Positions 9,130-18,613 are shown, numbered from the stretch's first letter. The stretch is 64,000 nt of DNA from Paenibacillus sp. FSL H8-0537 (GCF_038051995.1 NZ_CP150290.1:6424501-6488500); one strand, 5' to 3'. Notes: generated by a model from the sequence alone, not told the origin. Numbers and translations are program-made.

Positions 9130-10575
9130 TCATAAACTCATTAACCATCTGGAACTATTATGAAAATCCTCTTCCTCTACAAAGCCTAACTTTGCAAGCT
9201 GTCTAATTACATCATGAGAAAACGACGTTCCGATAAAGATAAACGGTTTGCTGGCATTGTTTTTTTCTAGAGCATCAGGGGCTTCTATACGTATACCTTC
9301 TTTAAAGGTCCCCCATGCTTGTTCGTTTGCATCTACAAATAAATCAGTCTTAATTTGACACTTTTCTAGAAATACAACTGTCTTGGAACCTAAACCCCCG
9401 GCTCCCCAAACAACAATCTTACGTCCTGCAGTACTCTGTATAAGGGACTCCAATTTTTCCATATAAATCTGTTCCCTAACCTGTCTTACATCTTCATTGT
9501 TAATAGCTAAAAGCGCCTGCAATGCTTGTTGATCTAGAGCACCTTCTACTTCAGGCTGAGGCGCAGGAATATTACAATCAACAAAAGAATCTACTAGCTG
9601 CATAATTTGATAAGCACTTGTACCAATATGCTCAAAATTATTCTCTTTATGCTGCTTTGCTTTTAACTTTTCTTCCGTTAAATGATTAAGCAGCTTCTCG
9701 ATTGTTTCAGTTAGCTTTACCTTTTCCGTTTTTATAACATGATCATAAGGAATGTCGGCAAATCTTGAAGGAACCGTGTCTGGTATTAGCCAGTCACTTA
9801 CAGCAACACCACAGGCATCAAATAGTAAGGCTTCAAACAATACACTAGACTCATCAGAAACAATAATATCTGTAAATGCTAAAAAATGCATGATGTTGAT
9901 TTCGCTGTCGGCAACATATACGTTATCGGCATAATTCTCATGCAAAGCATTCATTTCTTTTATATTTTCGATGATATGGGGATAACGCTCAACCCATCCT
10001 GTACCTGCTTTCCACGGTCCCTGTTTCAAAACCAAATTGACAGGCAGCTTCTCGAGCGCTTTTACAAACTCATGCTGTTTTCCATCATTTTCCCAAGAAG
10101 GAGCATACAACACTGTAATTGGATGCTTGAGGTTCATACTTTGCTTCAATTCTGCTACTTCTTTTTTGAAACTATCTGTGGTAATAATATCAGCCTTAGG
10201 CCAACCAAGCTTATATACACCGTTCACTGGCATAGAAATAGGATCCCAAGAGCTATCGACCCATCTTTTGACCCAACCATCGCCTGGTAAAATTCCCACA
10301 TCAAACTTATTCCAAGGCTCACCGTTCCAAATATTAGGCCACCTATTATGTCCTTGTCCCATATCATGCAGCATAATCATAGAAAAGTCTGCATTCTCCG
10401 GATAGCAACGATGCTGGCAATAAACACCGATATGGGCCTTTTCATGGATATCTGCTGATATTGTGACCTTATATCCTCTCGCTTCCGCTTCAGCCGCGAC
10501 AGGTTTGATTTGTTGCAACTCACCACCGTCTGTATAAAAAAAGGTGATATCCTTATGTAGCTCTAGCTCTCTCAT
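9130..10575 (-). CDS. CDP-glycerol glycerophosphotransferase-like protein with C-terminal Rossmann-like module
   Basis: In this 481-residue protein, residues 1 to about 345 have a GT-B fold resembling TagB/TagF. MLHDMGQGHNRWPNIW in the N-terminal half, LYAPSWEND in the middle and DIIVSDESSVLFEALLFD in the nucleotide-binding half match the family's 'APTWR' and 'D.SS..fe' signatures. Relatives transfer glycerol- or ribitol-phosphate from a CDP donor. Since this run makes AEP and encodes nucleotidyltransferases, a CMP-phosphonate donor is plausible here, which is inference. Residues about 386-481 are a diverged copy of the shared module (VVWGAGGLGSKTVV, FVDANEQAWGT). The gene lies 10 nt downstream of the AEP transaminase gene. 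Confidence 0.65.
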   Translation of the reverse strand: MRELELHKDITFFYTDGGELQQIKPVAAEAEARGYKVTISADIHEKAHIGVYCQHRCYPENADFSMIMLHDMGQGHNRWPNIWNGEPWNKFDVGILPGDGWVKRWVDSSWDPISMPVNGVYKLGWPKADIITTDSFKKEVAELKQSMNLKHPITVLYAPSWENDGKQHEFVKALEKLPVNLVLKQGPWKAGTGWVERYPHIIENIKEMNALHENYADNVYVADSEINIMHFLAFTDIIVSDESSVLFEALLFDACGVAVSDWLIPDTVPSRFADIPYDHVIKTEKVKLTETIEKLLNHLTEEKLKAKQHKENNFEHIGTSAYQIMQLVDSFVDCNIPAPQPEVEGALDQQALQALLAINNEDVRQVREQIYMEKLESLIQSTAGRKIVVWGAGGLGSKTVVFLEKCQIKTDLFVDANEQAWGTFKEGIRIEAPDALEKNNASKPFIFIGTSFSHDVIRQLAKLGFVEEEDFHNSSRWLMSL

Positions 10576-10585
10576 AGCACCAACC

Positions 10586-11695
10586 CTATTCTCGGCTTAT
10601 CGTTTGGAAATAAGCTTCTAAGTGAGATAAAAACAACTGAATATCATCACGATTGATATCACCAATATTAGCAATTCGGAAATTTCGATTACCCTCTATC
10701 TTCCCTGGATATATCGTAAATCCTTTATCATATAAAAAGTCATGCATCTCATCAAAATTATAATTCTCATGCTTAGGGTCTTTAATTGCCGTTATAATAC
10801 GTGATTGGTGCTCAATGGGGACGAGATATTCCAGGTTTAATTTTTCTATACCTGAAATAAGTGTTTTCCACGAGTCGGTATATCTTTTATGACGATTAAT
10901 AATGCCCTCATTTTTCGTCTCAATTATAGCCTGCTTTAAAGCGTATAGCGTTTGAACAGGTGGAGTAAACTTCATTTGTCCATGCTCTTCGAAATAACTA
11001 TACTGCTTATATAAGTTCAAATAATAATTATTCGCCTTTACTTGTTTGCTGTGCTTTATTTTCTCTTTATTCCCTATCACAAAGCTTACTCCAGGCAAAC
11101 CTTGTAGATTTTTATTCGAGCTAGCTACTAAATAATCAATATTTGACTCAACCATATGGATTGGAATCGCCCCATACGAGCTCATTGCGTCTACAATTAA
11201 GTCAATTTTATACTTTTTACACAAGGTACCAATTGCATGAATATCATTTAACAGGCCCGTTGTTGTTTCATTATGTACAACTGCAAGGTGAGTAATCCGC
11301 TGTTCTCTTCCCTGCAAATTTCTTTCTAACTGTTCTAAATCTATTGGGTTTAAATAATCACTAACATACTCGTCATAATTCAGTTCATATGCTTGTGCAA
11401 TTTCTATCATTCTTTTACCATAGGCACCATTATTAATAATGAGTAACAAGCCCTCGCCTACAACCGAGCTAATGACAGATTCTACAGCTGCTGTTCCTGA
11501 TCCGCCAATCAACACAGAAGTATATTCCTCTGTGTTGGCAACAAATTCAGTTAGGTTCAAGGACACCCATTTTAGTATTTCTGAAAACTCCTCTTCACGA
11601 GGGCAAATATCCGGAATAATTTGTGCATATTTCACTGAATCAGTTGTTGTGGCAGGGCCTGGATTTAAGAGTATATTCCTTTTTACTTTCTGCAC
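10586..11695 (-). CDS. phnW: 2-aminoethylphosphonate transaminase
   Basis: The enzyme interconverts phosphonoacetaldehyde and 2-aminoethylphosphonate using PLP and an amino donor. It has the family signature LLNPGPATTTDSVK, then DICPREEEF, GGSGTAAVES, VDAMSSYGAIP (PLP-binding Asp) and ASSNKNLQGLPG with the Schiff-base lysine, about Lys195. GTG 11695 is preferred, since AGGTGG directly precedes it after the stop of the upstream methyltransferase; an in-frame ATG at 11725 would overlap that gene. In catabolic clusters PhnW degrades AEP, but beside PEP mutase and phosphonopyruvate decarboxylase it must make it. The product is about 369 residues, the normal length. Confidence 0.9.
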   Translation of the reverse strand: MQKVKRNILLNPGPATTTDSVKYAQIIPDICPREEEFSEILKWVSLNLTEFVANTEEYTSVLIGGSGTAAVESVISSVVGEGLLLIINNGAYGKRMIEIAQAYELNYDEYVSDYLNPIDLEQLERNLQGREQRITHLAVVHNETTTGLLNDIHAIGTLCKKYKIDLIVDAMSSYGAIPIHMVESNIDYLVASSNKNLQGLPGVSFVIGNKEKIKHSKQVKANNYYLNLYKQYSYFEEHGQMKFTPPVQTLYALKQAIIETKNEGIINRHKRYTDSWKTLISGIEKLNLEYLVPIEHQSRIITAIKDPKHENYNFDEMHDFLYDKGFTIYPGKIEGNRNFRIANIGDINRDDIQLFLSHLEAYFQTISRE

Positions 11696-11703
11696 GATTC
11701 CAC

Positions 11704-12393
11704 CTACTCTTTTACGATGTAGCAAGGGCGGGCAGCGAAAGGAAACTGTTTGATCGTCACATCTTTATCCTTAAAGAAGTCATCTACCCCTCTAGTATCT
11801 CCATGATAACTTAATCCGCTTGTACCCTCACCGCCATAGTTGTCCAATAAAATTACTCCGCCCTTCATAACTCTGTCATACATATGCTCCAGAACACAGT
11901 AAGTAGGTTCTACAAAGTCAATATCAATATTAAGCAAGGAGATTTTTAAGCCGCCATTTTTTTGGATATAATCAGGGACAGTATCAAGCACATTCCCCGC
12001 AATAAGCTCATAATTTTTAATACCCTTTTCATTAAATATTTGAGACAGCTGATCTGTAGAAATCGAGCTTGCTCCTGCTGTATTAATCCAGTGCTCTCTT
12101 TGTGCCTGGTCTTCTTCATACGAGGTATTCGGAAACTCATCACTAAACACATCGAATGCAATAAGCTTGGAGGAAAATGAATTGCCTAGCAATTCTCTCA
12201 TCATAGCGAATCTTGTAAATGATGTTCCTTTGAATACACCGCATTCCACGATAGCCCCTGGAACATCTTGAACCATTTTATAGGCTTCATAATGCACCAG
12301 AAATTTAGCAAGCCGATCTGGCTGCAAAGTTAAATGAAAATAAGTCTCGTAATCATACATGGATTGTTCATCAAATTTAGGTAAGGTTATCAT
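11704..12393 (-). CDS. TylF/MycF-family O-methyltransferase
   Basis: This 229-residue protein has GAIVECGVFKGTSF (SAM motif I of the TylF family), FDVFSDEFP, LLNIDIDFVEPTY and GGVILLDNYGGEG, matching the macrocin O-methyltransferase family (PF05711). The DIDF and LLDNY segments carry the Mg-binding aspartates. Members methylate hydroxyls on deoxysugars in antibiotics and surface glycans. The gene sits between the stand-alone nucleotidyltransferase and AEP transaminase, so it probably methylates a sugar of the phosphonate glycan. RBS GAGGA precedes ATG. The family call is confident. Confidence 0.82.
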   Translation of the reverse strand: MITLPKFDEQSMYDYETYFHLTLQPDRLAKFLVHYEAYKMVQDVPGAIVECGVFKGTSFTRFAMMRELLGNSFSSKLIAFDVFSDEFPNTSYEEDQAQREHWINTAGASSISTDQLSQIFNEKGIKNYELIAGNVLDTVPDYIQKNGGLKISLLNIDIDFVEPTYCVLEHMYDRVMKGGVILLDNYGGEGTSGLSYHGDTRGVDDFFKDKDVTIKQFPFAARPCYIVKE

Positions 12394-12418
12394 TAAAATC
12401 CTCTTTTCTGTTGGTGTT

Positions 12419-13165
12419 TTATAATTCGCAAGCTTGTTTATAGTCCGTTAAAGTATCAATTTCTATCCAGCGGCCATCATTCGTGAACACATAGCCTACT
12501 TTATTTTGAATAAAATATTCATTCAATAAATGCTCCCAGTTCAATGGCCAGTTCGTTTCCACCTGAAGAAATTTTTCGCAAGCAGCTATAAACCGCTCTC
12601 TATCTTCTCTGTTAATTCGAATAATTCCTATGGCCTCACCTAAAAAAGAATGACGGCTTAGTTCTTCATTTGTAACTAATCTTTTATCAATTGTTTTTCT
12701 AACATATGAGTTTTCATCTATTAAAACCTTCGCACATTCTATATCTTCTAGGTGACCTTTTCCTACTAAGATAGAGCTTTCTTGTGCTGATTTCACAATG
12801 AAATCTTGAAGGATATCTACTGCATAAAACAAGTCAGCATCAAAAATCAAAATATCTTTTTCAATTTCTTTAACCCCCATATACAGCGAGAAGGAGTTCC
12901 CTTTGACGCGATAATCTGCATTTTCAACGAATTCGATTTGAATATCGTTCTTATACTTTTGTACAGCATTAATAATTAACTCTTGTTTGTACCCAACAAC
13001 GATAACTAGCTTGGCAAGCCCACAATCTATAAACGCCTCTATATGTCTGTCCAATAGAGACTTTCCATTAACTTTCAGTAACACCTTTGGCTCGGTTGTT
13101 AGATCAGCAATTCTTGAACCAATTCCTGCTGCAAGCAGTACTGCCGTTAGCCCTTCGCTACTCAT
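12419..13165 (-). CDS. sugar/phosphonate nucleotidyltransferase, PntC-like
   Basis: This 248-residue single-domain NTP transferase has an intact signature VLLAAGIGSRIADL...[21 protein letters not shown] as the metal-binding aspartates and WIEIDTLTDY at the C terminus. The family includes LicC-type choline-phosphate and PntC-type phosphonate cytidylyltransferases. In this AEP pathway run the simplest role is to make CMP-AEP, or the CMP form of a hydroxylated AEP; a sugar-1-phosphate substrate is the alternative. ATG 13165 is chosen because it overlaps the dioxygenase stop as ATGA and has AAGGAG 8 nt upstream. Unlike the domain fused to PEP mutase, its GxGxR motif is intact. Confidence 0.72.
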   Translation of the reverse strand: MSSEGLTAVLLAAGIGSRIADLTTEPKVLLKVNGKSLLDRHIEAFIDCGLAKLVIVVGYKQELIINAVQKYKNDIQIEFVENADYRVKGNSFSLYMGVKEIEKDILIFDADLFYAVDILQDFIVKSAQESSILVGKGHLEDIECAKVLIDENSYVRKTIDKRLVTNEELSRHSFLGEAIGIIRINREDRERFIAACEKFLQVETNWPLNWEHLLNEYFIQNKVGYVFTNDGRWIEIDTLTDYKQACEL

Positions 13166-14082
13166 CCGTTTATCTCCTTGACCCATGCTCGATCAATCGT
13201 TCTTTTATATCTCTTTCCTGCTGTGAAATCCAGATCCACTACTTCTGCATTTTCAAAATCTGAAAATGTTGTTCTGCCATGGAAAACCTGAGAATCATTA
13301 ATAATAAGTGTTTCCCCTTGCTCCAAGAAAAATCTGCTTTGCAAATCAGAAATTTCCAGAATAGAGTCAAGAGCATCCAATGCCGACAGCTGTTTAGCAG
13401 TTAGAGGGTTCCCAGATTTCTGATGCGCAGATTCTAAATAATCTCTTAAATATCTAAACTGCGCTACACCTTCTTCAGAATAGGTTACAATTGGAGCTTG
13501 ATAGGTGCCATCAGAAATACCTCTGTATTCCCAATAGAATGGGGCTTCTAAAGTACTCAATACGTCAGGCAGCGATTCTTTCAAATAATTATATATATCA
13601 TTTCCATTTAATAAAATGGTTTCCCCACCAACCATCGCTGTCGCAACGCAATGCATGACTAAGTACTCCCATTTCACAGGAACATTAACGTTGTCAGTGT
13701 GGATAGAGCCACCCTGCCGAGTTTGGTGATAACGAGCCCCATCTTCCATTTTTTTCGTTCTATCTCGATCATATACATGAATAATTTTTGCCCCTTCTTT
13801 ATTTTGAACCAATGGCTCTCCTAAAAGGGAAATGACAATCCATGATAAAAATCTATTTTCATGCAAGGATAACTCTTGCAAGGGCTTTAGAACCATAAAG
13901 CCTTTTTGATTAACGTTCTGTTTAATTGCCTTTATTTCTTCCGTCAGCTGTTTAAAGCTATGTAATTTCTCTGGCGTAATATTATCAAAGACAAGACTGT
14001 CGTTATTTTCAGAAAAAAAATGAATAATCTCTTTATGAGACTCTGAAGAAAGCGTAATATAATTTTCAGTCGAAATTTTCAT
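13162..14082 (-). CDS. Fe(II)/2-oxoglutarate-dependent dioxygenase (TauD / clavaminate synthase-like)
   Basis: The 306-residue protein carries the facial triad: His128 and Asp130 in GGSIHTDN, and His268 in NDSQVFHGRTTF. Basic residues follow in GKRYKRTIDR, one of which would grip 2-oxoglutarate. Such enzymes hydroxylate, desaturate or cleave using O2 and 2-oxoglutarate. In phosphonate biology PhnY hydroxylates AEP at C1; next to AEP synthesis genes this protein may hydroxylate AEP or a sugar-linked form, giving 1-hydroxy-AEP. The family also includes amino-acid hydroxylases, so the substrate is inferred only from neighbours. It is translationally coupled (ATGA) to the nucleotidyltransferase. 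Confidence 0.78.
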   Translation of the reverse strand: MKISTENYITLSSESHKEIIHFFSENNDSLVFDNITPEKLHSFKQLTEEIKAIKQNVNQKGFMVLKPLQELSLHENRFLSWIVISLLGEPLVQNKEGAKIIHVYDRDRTKKMEDGARYHQTRQGGSIHTDNVNVPVKWEYLVMHCVATAMVGGETILLNGNDIYNYLKESLPDVLSTLEAPFYWEYRGISDGTYQAPIVTYSEEGVAQFRYLRDYLESAHQKSGNPLTAKQLSALDALDSILEISDLQSRFFLEQGETLIINDSQVFHGRTTFSDFENAEVVDLDFTAGKRYKRTIDRAWVKEING

Positions 14083-14093
14083 TCATGCTCCTC

Positions 14094-14771
14094 CTAATTT
14101 TCAAGTAGAATATTATACCTATGTAGATTGCCAATTGGATAATTTTGATCAAATATTCTTATACGCTTACCTAATTTTTCTGCGACCATATGAAACCATT
14201 TTTTGTCATAGTATAAATGGGGTAACCCTGCATACTTTTTATCGTATTCCTCTTCACTTAAACCCTGACGCCTATATGATTCGGATTTATCTAAATGTGC
14301 AAGATCGGGTATATCAAGAATAGCCGTATATTTATTGGACTTTTCACACATTCTAGCTATGACTTGTTCAGCAAAAGCGTAATCCTTAAAATAGTGAAAT
14401 ACGCTATTGGAAATGACAACATCATACCTTTCGCTTACGTCAAACGCTTCTGCAGCCGCAACTTCAAAGGAGTCCAATGAGAAAGTTAGATTTGCCAGTT
14501 CAATTAGCTTACTGGAGTAATCAACTCCCCCGACTAGATGCCCCTTAAGATAGTAAGGATATAGAAATGCGCCGCAGCCACAGCCAACTTCAAAAATGGA
14601 ATCACTAGGCTGAATATCGATTTCTTGTTTAATATATTCTGTATATTCAATCCATCTATCTATACTGATTTTCCCAGCACCACTGTCAAAGCCATCTGCA
14701 CGCAGCAGCTTCTCTAACCCATTATACTCATGAGAGATTTCCCTTTTATTCCAAATTTCTTCCCAAATCAT
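14094..14771 (-). CDS. class I SAM-dependent methyltransferase
   Basis: In this protein of about 225 residues, FEVGCGCGAFLYPY is SAM motif I, VGGVDYSSKLI the post-I acidic loop and YDVVISNSVFHYF motif IV. The N terminus (WEEIWNKREIS) is typical of small stand-alone methyltransferases. ATG 14771 has GGAG 5 nt upstream; GTG 14777 is an alternative that would overlap the decarboxylase stop (GTGA). Coupling to phosphonopyruvate decarboxylase suggests a phosphonate or AEP derivative as substrate, e.g. N-methyl-AEP, but a sugar is equally possible. One of three methyltransferases in the run. Confidence 0.72.
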   Translation of the reverse strand: MIWEEIWNKREISHEYNGLEKLLRADGFDSGAGKISIDRWIEYTEYIKQEIDIQPSDSIFEVGCGCGAFLYPYYLKGHLVGGVDYSSKLIELANLTFSLDSFEVAAAEAFDVSERYDVVISNSVFHYFKDYAFAEQVIARMCEKSNKYTAILDIPDLAHLDKSESYRRQGLSEEEYDKKYAGLPHLYYDKKWFHMVAEKLGKRIRIFDQNYPIGNLHRYNILLEN

Positions 14772-14773
14772 AA

Positions 14774-15913
14774 TCACTCCGTCCTTGTAAGAAACGCTTG
14801 CAGACGCTCCTTTACTTCAAAAGGTTTAATGACTGGTCTGCCTAATTCTTTTTTAGATCCCTCTGCTATTCTCACATATAGAAATGTTAGTTCAGGGCTT
14901 TCTTGCCACTTCTGTATGCCAGCCTCTAGTTCGCTCAAATTATGAATATAATAAGAGTGCACATAACCACAAGCGTTCGCTACAGTCGTAAAATCAATGT
15001 TGCCTGAGACAGTAAATTGTCCTCCTGTTGAATCATGACAGTTATTATCCAGCAAAATATGAAGCATATTATTCGGTCTATAATATCCAATTGTAGCCAT
15101 GCTTCCCATTCTCATTAGAACGGAGCCGTCGCCGTCAATAACTACAACTTTTTTAGATGTGTTTAAAGCAGCGCCAAGCCCCAGTGAGCTTACACAGCCC
15201 ATAGAACCTACCATATATAAATTATTGCTCGAATCTTCGAGATCATACAGCTCTCTACCTGTTTTCCCTGTTGTAGCTAACTGAATGGTTGAATCGTTCT
15301 TATATTTATTAATAACAGTCAAAGCATCAAATCTTCGTGGAAGCTCGTCTTCCTCTGTCTTGTTCTTTATATATTTATTATAAGGCTTATCGAATTTACT
15401 ATCAGTGACTATCAATTCTTCTTTCGATAGCGTTGCTTGCTTCACAACAAAAAAGAAGGACTGGTTACTTTCTAGTATCTGGTTGGCAGCATCTATTTGC
15501 TCCGCATATTCGCTCTCTGAATCTGAAAGATATGCCCATTTTACATTCATCAAATCCAACAAATCAGTCGTAATTTTCCCCATCAGCTCATGCTGTGGCT
15601 CATCCGCTATTCCTTCCTGTCCTCTTAGACTGACAAAACCAAGCACCGGCAGTCTAAATGTATAGTTTAGTGAAGTTAACGGAGAGACCGCATTGGTTAA
15701 ACCTGAGTTCTGCATCAGTACAACTGGCTTCTTACCCGCCAGATATGCTCCTGATGCAATTGCTACTGCGTCCCCTTCATTTGCAGCAGCAATATACTCA
15801 CAATCATTAATAGCATAATTGATTAAGCTATCAAGAAAGGAACAAGGAACGCCAGTGAAAAAATCGAACCCTTTTTGTTTAAGGTATTGTCCGAAATTTT
15901 TTGTATCGATCAC
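14774..15913 (-). CDS. ppd: phosphonopyruvate decarboxylase
   Basis: This 379-residue ThDP-dependent enzyme turns phosphonopyruvate into phosphonoacetaldehyde and CO2, the step that pulls the unfavourable PEP mutase reaction forward. Visible signatures are [31 protein letters not shown] with the activating Glu, [15 protein letters not shown], and the ThDP/Mg motif [16 protein letters not shown] followed by [14 protein letters not shown]. The length matches known Ppd proteins, which carry both ThDP halves in one chain. Its start overlaps the stop of the PEP mutase gene as ATGA, so the first two steps of the pathway are translationally coupled. Confidence 0.93.
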   Translation of the reverse strand: MIDTKNFGQYLKQKGFDFFTGVPCSFLDSLINYAINDCEYIAAANEGDAVAIASGAYLAGKKPVVLMQNSGLTNAVSPLTSLNYTFRLPVLGFVSLRGQEGIADEPQHELMGKITTDLLDLMNVKWAYLSDSESEYAEQIDAANQILESNQSFFFVVKQATLSKEELIVTDSKFDKPYNKYIKNKTEEDELPRRFDALTVINKYKNDSTIQLATTGKTGRELYDLEDSSNNLYMVGSMGCVSSLGLGAALNTSKKVVVIDGDGSVLMRMGSMATIGYYRPNNMLHILLDNNCHDSTGGQFTVSGNIDFTTVANACGYVHSYYIHNLSELEAGIQKWQESPELTFLYVRIAEGSKKELGRPVIKPFEVKERLQAFLTRTE

Positions 15914-17508
15914 CTTAAATCACCCGCTTTGTGGAGGTCAACGATATTATTGACATCTAGCCACAATCCTCTCACAAACTTGGCACGGACAGGAATAACT
16001 TTAACTAATTCATTGAAGAGGTCATGAAGCATCAAATTTTTAAAATCTGGTCTTTTAGACAGAACCTCCATACAATCTTTAACAGCTTGGGCACCTTTTT
16101 CAGAAACTTTCCAAATGCCGATAAACTCGCCGGTTGCTGATTTTGCTTGCCCGTCTGTAGTCATCTCTACTAGCCCTACAGATTGACTATAATATGTTTT
16201 AGAATATGATTGATCCGTAATAACTATGTTTTTCCCATCGACGGATGAATCAAAATCCGGATCTATAATTAAGGTAACGTCATTATTGTCATCAAATAGT
16301 TCATTTAATATGTAGCTTTTATATATAATATCTCCGTAGCTAACTACGGTAGTACCTTTTAGTTTATCTTTAGCTAAATATAAGGAGTATAAATCCTTTG
16401 TTTCCGCATATTCATCGTTATCTACTGTTGTAATGTTAACAGCCGCAATTTGTTCCTTGCCAAATCCGCGAACAACTGCAATATCTTTTATACCAATTTT
16501 ATTCATATCGTTAATTTGATTAGATAGTAGAGATTTGCCATTAACCTTCAATAGGGTTTTTGGAATGTCTTTAGTAAGCTCTCCAAGATCTCCTTGGCTC
16601 GCAGCTAAAATAATCGCATTAACTTGACGCCCAGCTGTAGGCAAGTATTTTTTTTCGGCAATTCTAAGCTCATCTTCACCTTGAATTCTAAACACTTCAT
16701 CCACTGTAACTACATTATCTTCAACAAACTTCAAGGTTTGATCTTCAAATATTTGCTTACTTGTTTCTTGCATCGCTTTAATGGATGACCGTAAATTATG
16801 ATTAGCCCATATGACCGTGCTAACACCCATTTCCCTAAATTTACTTGTAGGAGTAGAGTAATACTTTGTTGGCACGATGATTACAGGATGCCTGTTATCC
16901 CATTCCTTCATAAATGACTCAATTTCTGCCACATTTGATTTTTTGCTATGTATAAGAATTGCATCGGCACCAGCCAATCTGTAAGCTTCTGCGCGACGTA
17001 AAGCTTCATCCATTCCCCAACCGGCGATTAGTGCTTCTACTCTTGCTGCTACTACAAAATCGGCATTGTTCTGGGAATCCTTTGCAGCCTTAATTTTCCC
17101 GCAAAACTCATCTATACTAGCTAATGGCTGCGACTCCCCGGAAATGAAAGAGTTTGTCTTTGGAAATAGTTTATCTTCAATACATACGCCGCCAATGTTG
17201 CGCTGTTCAAGTTTTCTAACCAAGATTCTCATATTATTAAAGTTTCCGTAGCCTGTATCCCCATCTACTAGAATGGGAATATTGACTGCATCACTCATAA
17301 ATTCCAGCACTTCTAACACTTGCGTCCACGAGGCTTCATTATTATCCCTTACCCCTAAGGATGCAGAGATGGATAGTCCACTAGCCCATATCCCTTTAAA
17401 ACCCGTTTCTTCTACGATTTTTGCCGAAAGCCCATTATGTGCCTCCATAATAAATTCCAAATCCTGCGATGTAATCATTTCCCTCAATTTATATGCATTG
17501 TTATTCAT
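15910..17508 (-). CDS. pepM: phosphoenolpyruvate mutase fused to a nucleotidyltransferase domain
   Basis: The 532-residue protein makes the C-P bond. Residues 1 to about 290 are PEP mutase with [29 protein letters not shown] and the diagnostic EDKxxxxxNS motif (Glu111-Asp-Lys to Asn119-Ser120), which separates true mutases from isocitrate lyase relatives. Residues about 298-532 are a nucleotidyltransferase domain ([30 protein letters not shown]). In this second domain the usual AAGxGxR loop reads [10 protein letters not shown], so the conserved arginine is missing and activity may be weak. RBS GGAGG precedes ATG. Such PepM fusions are known in phosphonolipid and phosphonoglycan clusters. Confidence 0.93.
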   Translation of the reverse strand: MNNNAYKLREMITSQDLEFIMEAHNGLSAKIVEETGFKGIWASGLSISASLGVRDNNEASWTQVLEVLEFMSDAVNIPILVDGDTGYGNFNNMRILVRKLEQRNIGGVCIEDKLFPKTNSFISGESQPLASIDEFCGKIKAAKDSQNNADFVVAARVEALIAGWGMDEALRRAEAYRLAGADAILIHSKKSNVAEIESFMKEWDNRHPVIIVPTKYYSTPTSKFREMGVSTVIWANHNLRSSIKAMQETSKQIFEDQTLKFVEDNVVTVDEVFRIQGEDELRIAEKKYLPTAGRQVNAIILAASQGDLGELTKDIPKTLLKVNGKSLLSNQINDMNKIGIKDIAVVRGFGKEQIAAVNITTVDNDEYAETKDLYSLYLAKDKLKGTTVVSYGDIIYKSYILNELFDDNNDVTLIIDPDFDSSVDGKNIVITDQSYSKTYYSQSVGLVEMTTDGQAKSATGEFIGIWKVSEKGAQAVKDCMEVLSKRPDFKNLMLHDLFNELVKVIPVRAKFVRGLWLDVNNIVDLHKAGDLR

Positions 17509-17550
17509 GCTTATCCTCCTGATGCAATTATGATTGTTTATAACGATTTT

Positions 17551-18540
17551 CTATAGTAATTTTTCGTTTATTATCCAGTTCCGTAATGTTTCCTTATCAA
17601 TACTTCCTTCCTGCGGAATTTTCATATCAATAACTTGATGATTTGTTTTAGGTGTACTTATAAAAGAAGCAGGAATAATATACATTTCCTCTGTTTCTAC
17701 TGCGATTCGCTGTTCATCCAGAGTCATTAATTCCTCATACATTTTTTCTCCTGGACGTAAACCTATTGTATGTATTTCAATCTCATTATCTGATTTCTTT
17801 ATGTGATTCAGCAGGTCTATCATAACTTCTGCTAAATCCCCTAATTTGACTACCGGCATTTTCAAAACTAATACTTCACCGCCGCTTGCGAGCTCATTGG
17901 CACGAAGAAGCAGCTCAATGGCCTGCGTTGGCGTCATCATATACCTAAGCATTTCAGGATCTGTTACAGTAATCCTTCCTTGCTCTACTATTTGCTTCTT
18001 GAATAATGGAATTACAGAGCCGCGGGAGCCCATGACATTACCGAAGCGTACAGAAGAGAAGATTGTTGATTTCGCCCCTTTTTGATACTCTGCCGCAGAT
18101 ACTAGTCTTTCTCCCATTAATTTTGTTGCCCCATATGTATTGGTTGGAGAAATTGCTTTGTCTGAGCTCGTAAAAAGAACCTTTTGAACTCCGGCCTGAA
18201 TGGATGCTTGAATGACGTTTTGTGTTCCAATGACATTCGTCTGAACAGCCTCAAACGGATTGTATTCACAAAAGGGCACATGCTTCATTGCCGCCAAATG
18301 GAAAACAAAATCAACATCTTCAAGCGCTCTGAGCAGCCTCTGCTGATCACGTACATCCCCAATTAAATATCGCATTTTCTCATGATGCTCATGGAAGTCT
18401 TGGCTCATTTGATACTGTTTATATTCATCTCTGCTAAATATACGAATTACGCTTGGATCATAAGTAAGCAGTTGCTTCGTTAATTGATAGCCAATCGTCC
18501 CCGTTCCACCTGTGATAAGAATTTTCTTGTTTTTGTACAT
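17551..18540 (-). CDS. pseB: UDP-N-acetylglucosamine 4,6-dehydratase, PseB/CapD-like
   Basis: This 329-residue extended SDR has the NAD motif GGTGTIG (11-17), HLAAMKHVPFCEYNP, FTSSDKAISPTNTYGATKL with the catalytic Tyr/Lys, SVRFGNVMGSRGSV and GLRPGEKMYEEL. These are hallmarks of PseB/FlaA1-type inverting dehydratases, which turn UDP-GlcNAc into a 4-keto-6-deoxy sugar as the first step to pseudaminic acid or related sugars. The length fits PseB. It is the first gene of the glycan run, 42 nt before PEP mutase. A sigma-D-like promoter lies about 70 nt upstream, pointing to co-expression with flagellin. Later Pse enzymes are not in the window. Confidence 0.82.
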   Translation of the reverse strand: MYKNKKILITGGTGTIGYQLTKQLLTYDPSVIRIFSRDEYKQYQMSQDFHEHHEKMRYLIGDVRDQQRLLRALEDVDFVFHLAAMKHVPFCEYNPFEAVQTNVIGTQNVIQASIQAGVQKVLFTSSDKAISPTNTYGATKLMGERLVSAAEYQKGAKSTIFSSVRFGNVMGSRGSVIPLFKKQIVEQGRITVTDPEMLRYMMTPTQAIELLLRANELASGGEVLVLKMPVVKLGDLAEVMIDLLNHIKKSDNEIEIHTIGLRPGEKMYEELMTLDEQRIAVETEEMYIIPASFISTPKTNHQVIDMKIPQEGSIDKETLRNWIINEKLL

Positions 18541-18613
18541 TTTTTACAAACACCTCTTTTTGGCATCTTGCCTTTGGGAAACGATATGAGATCATTTATC
18601 TACCCTTATATAT

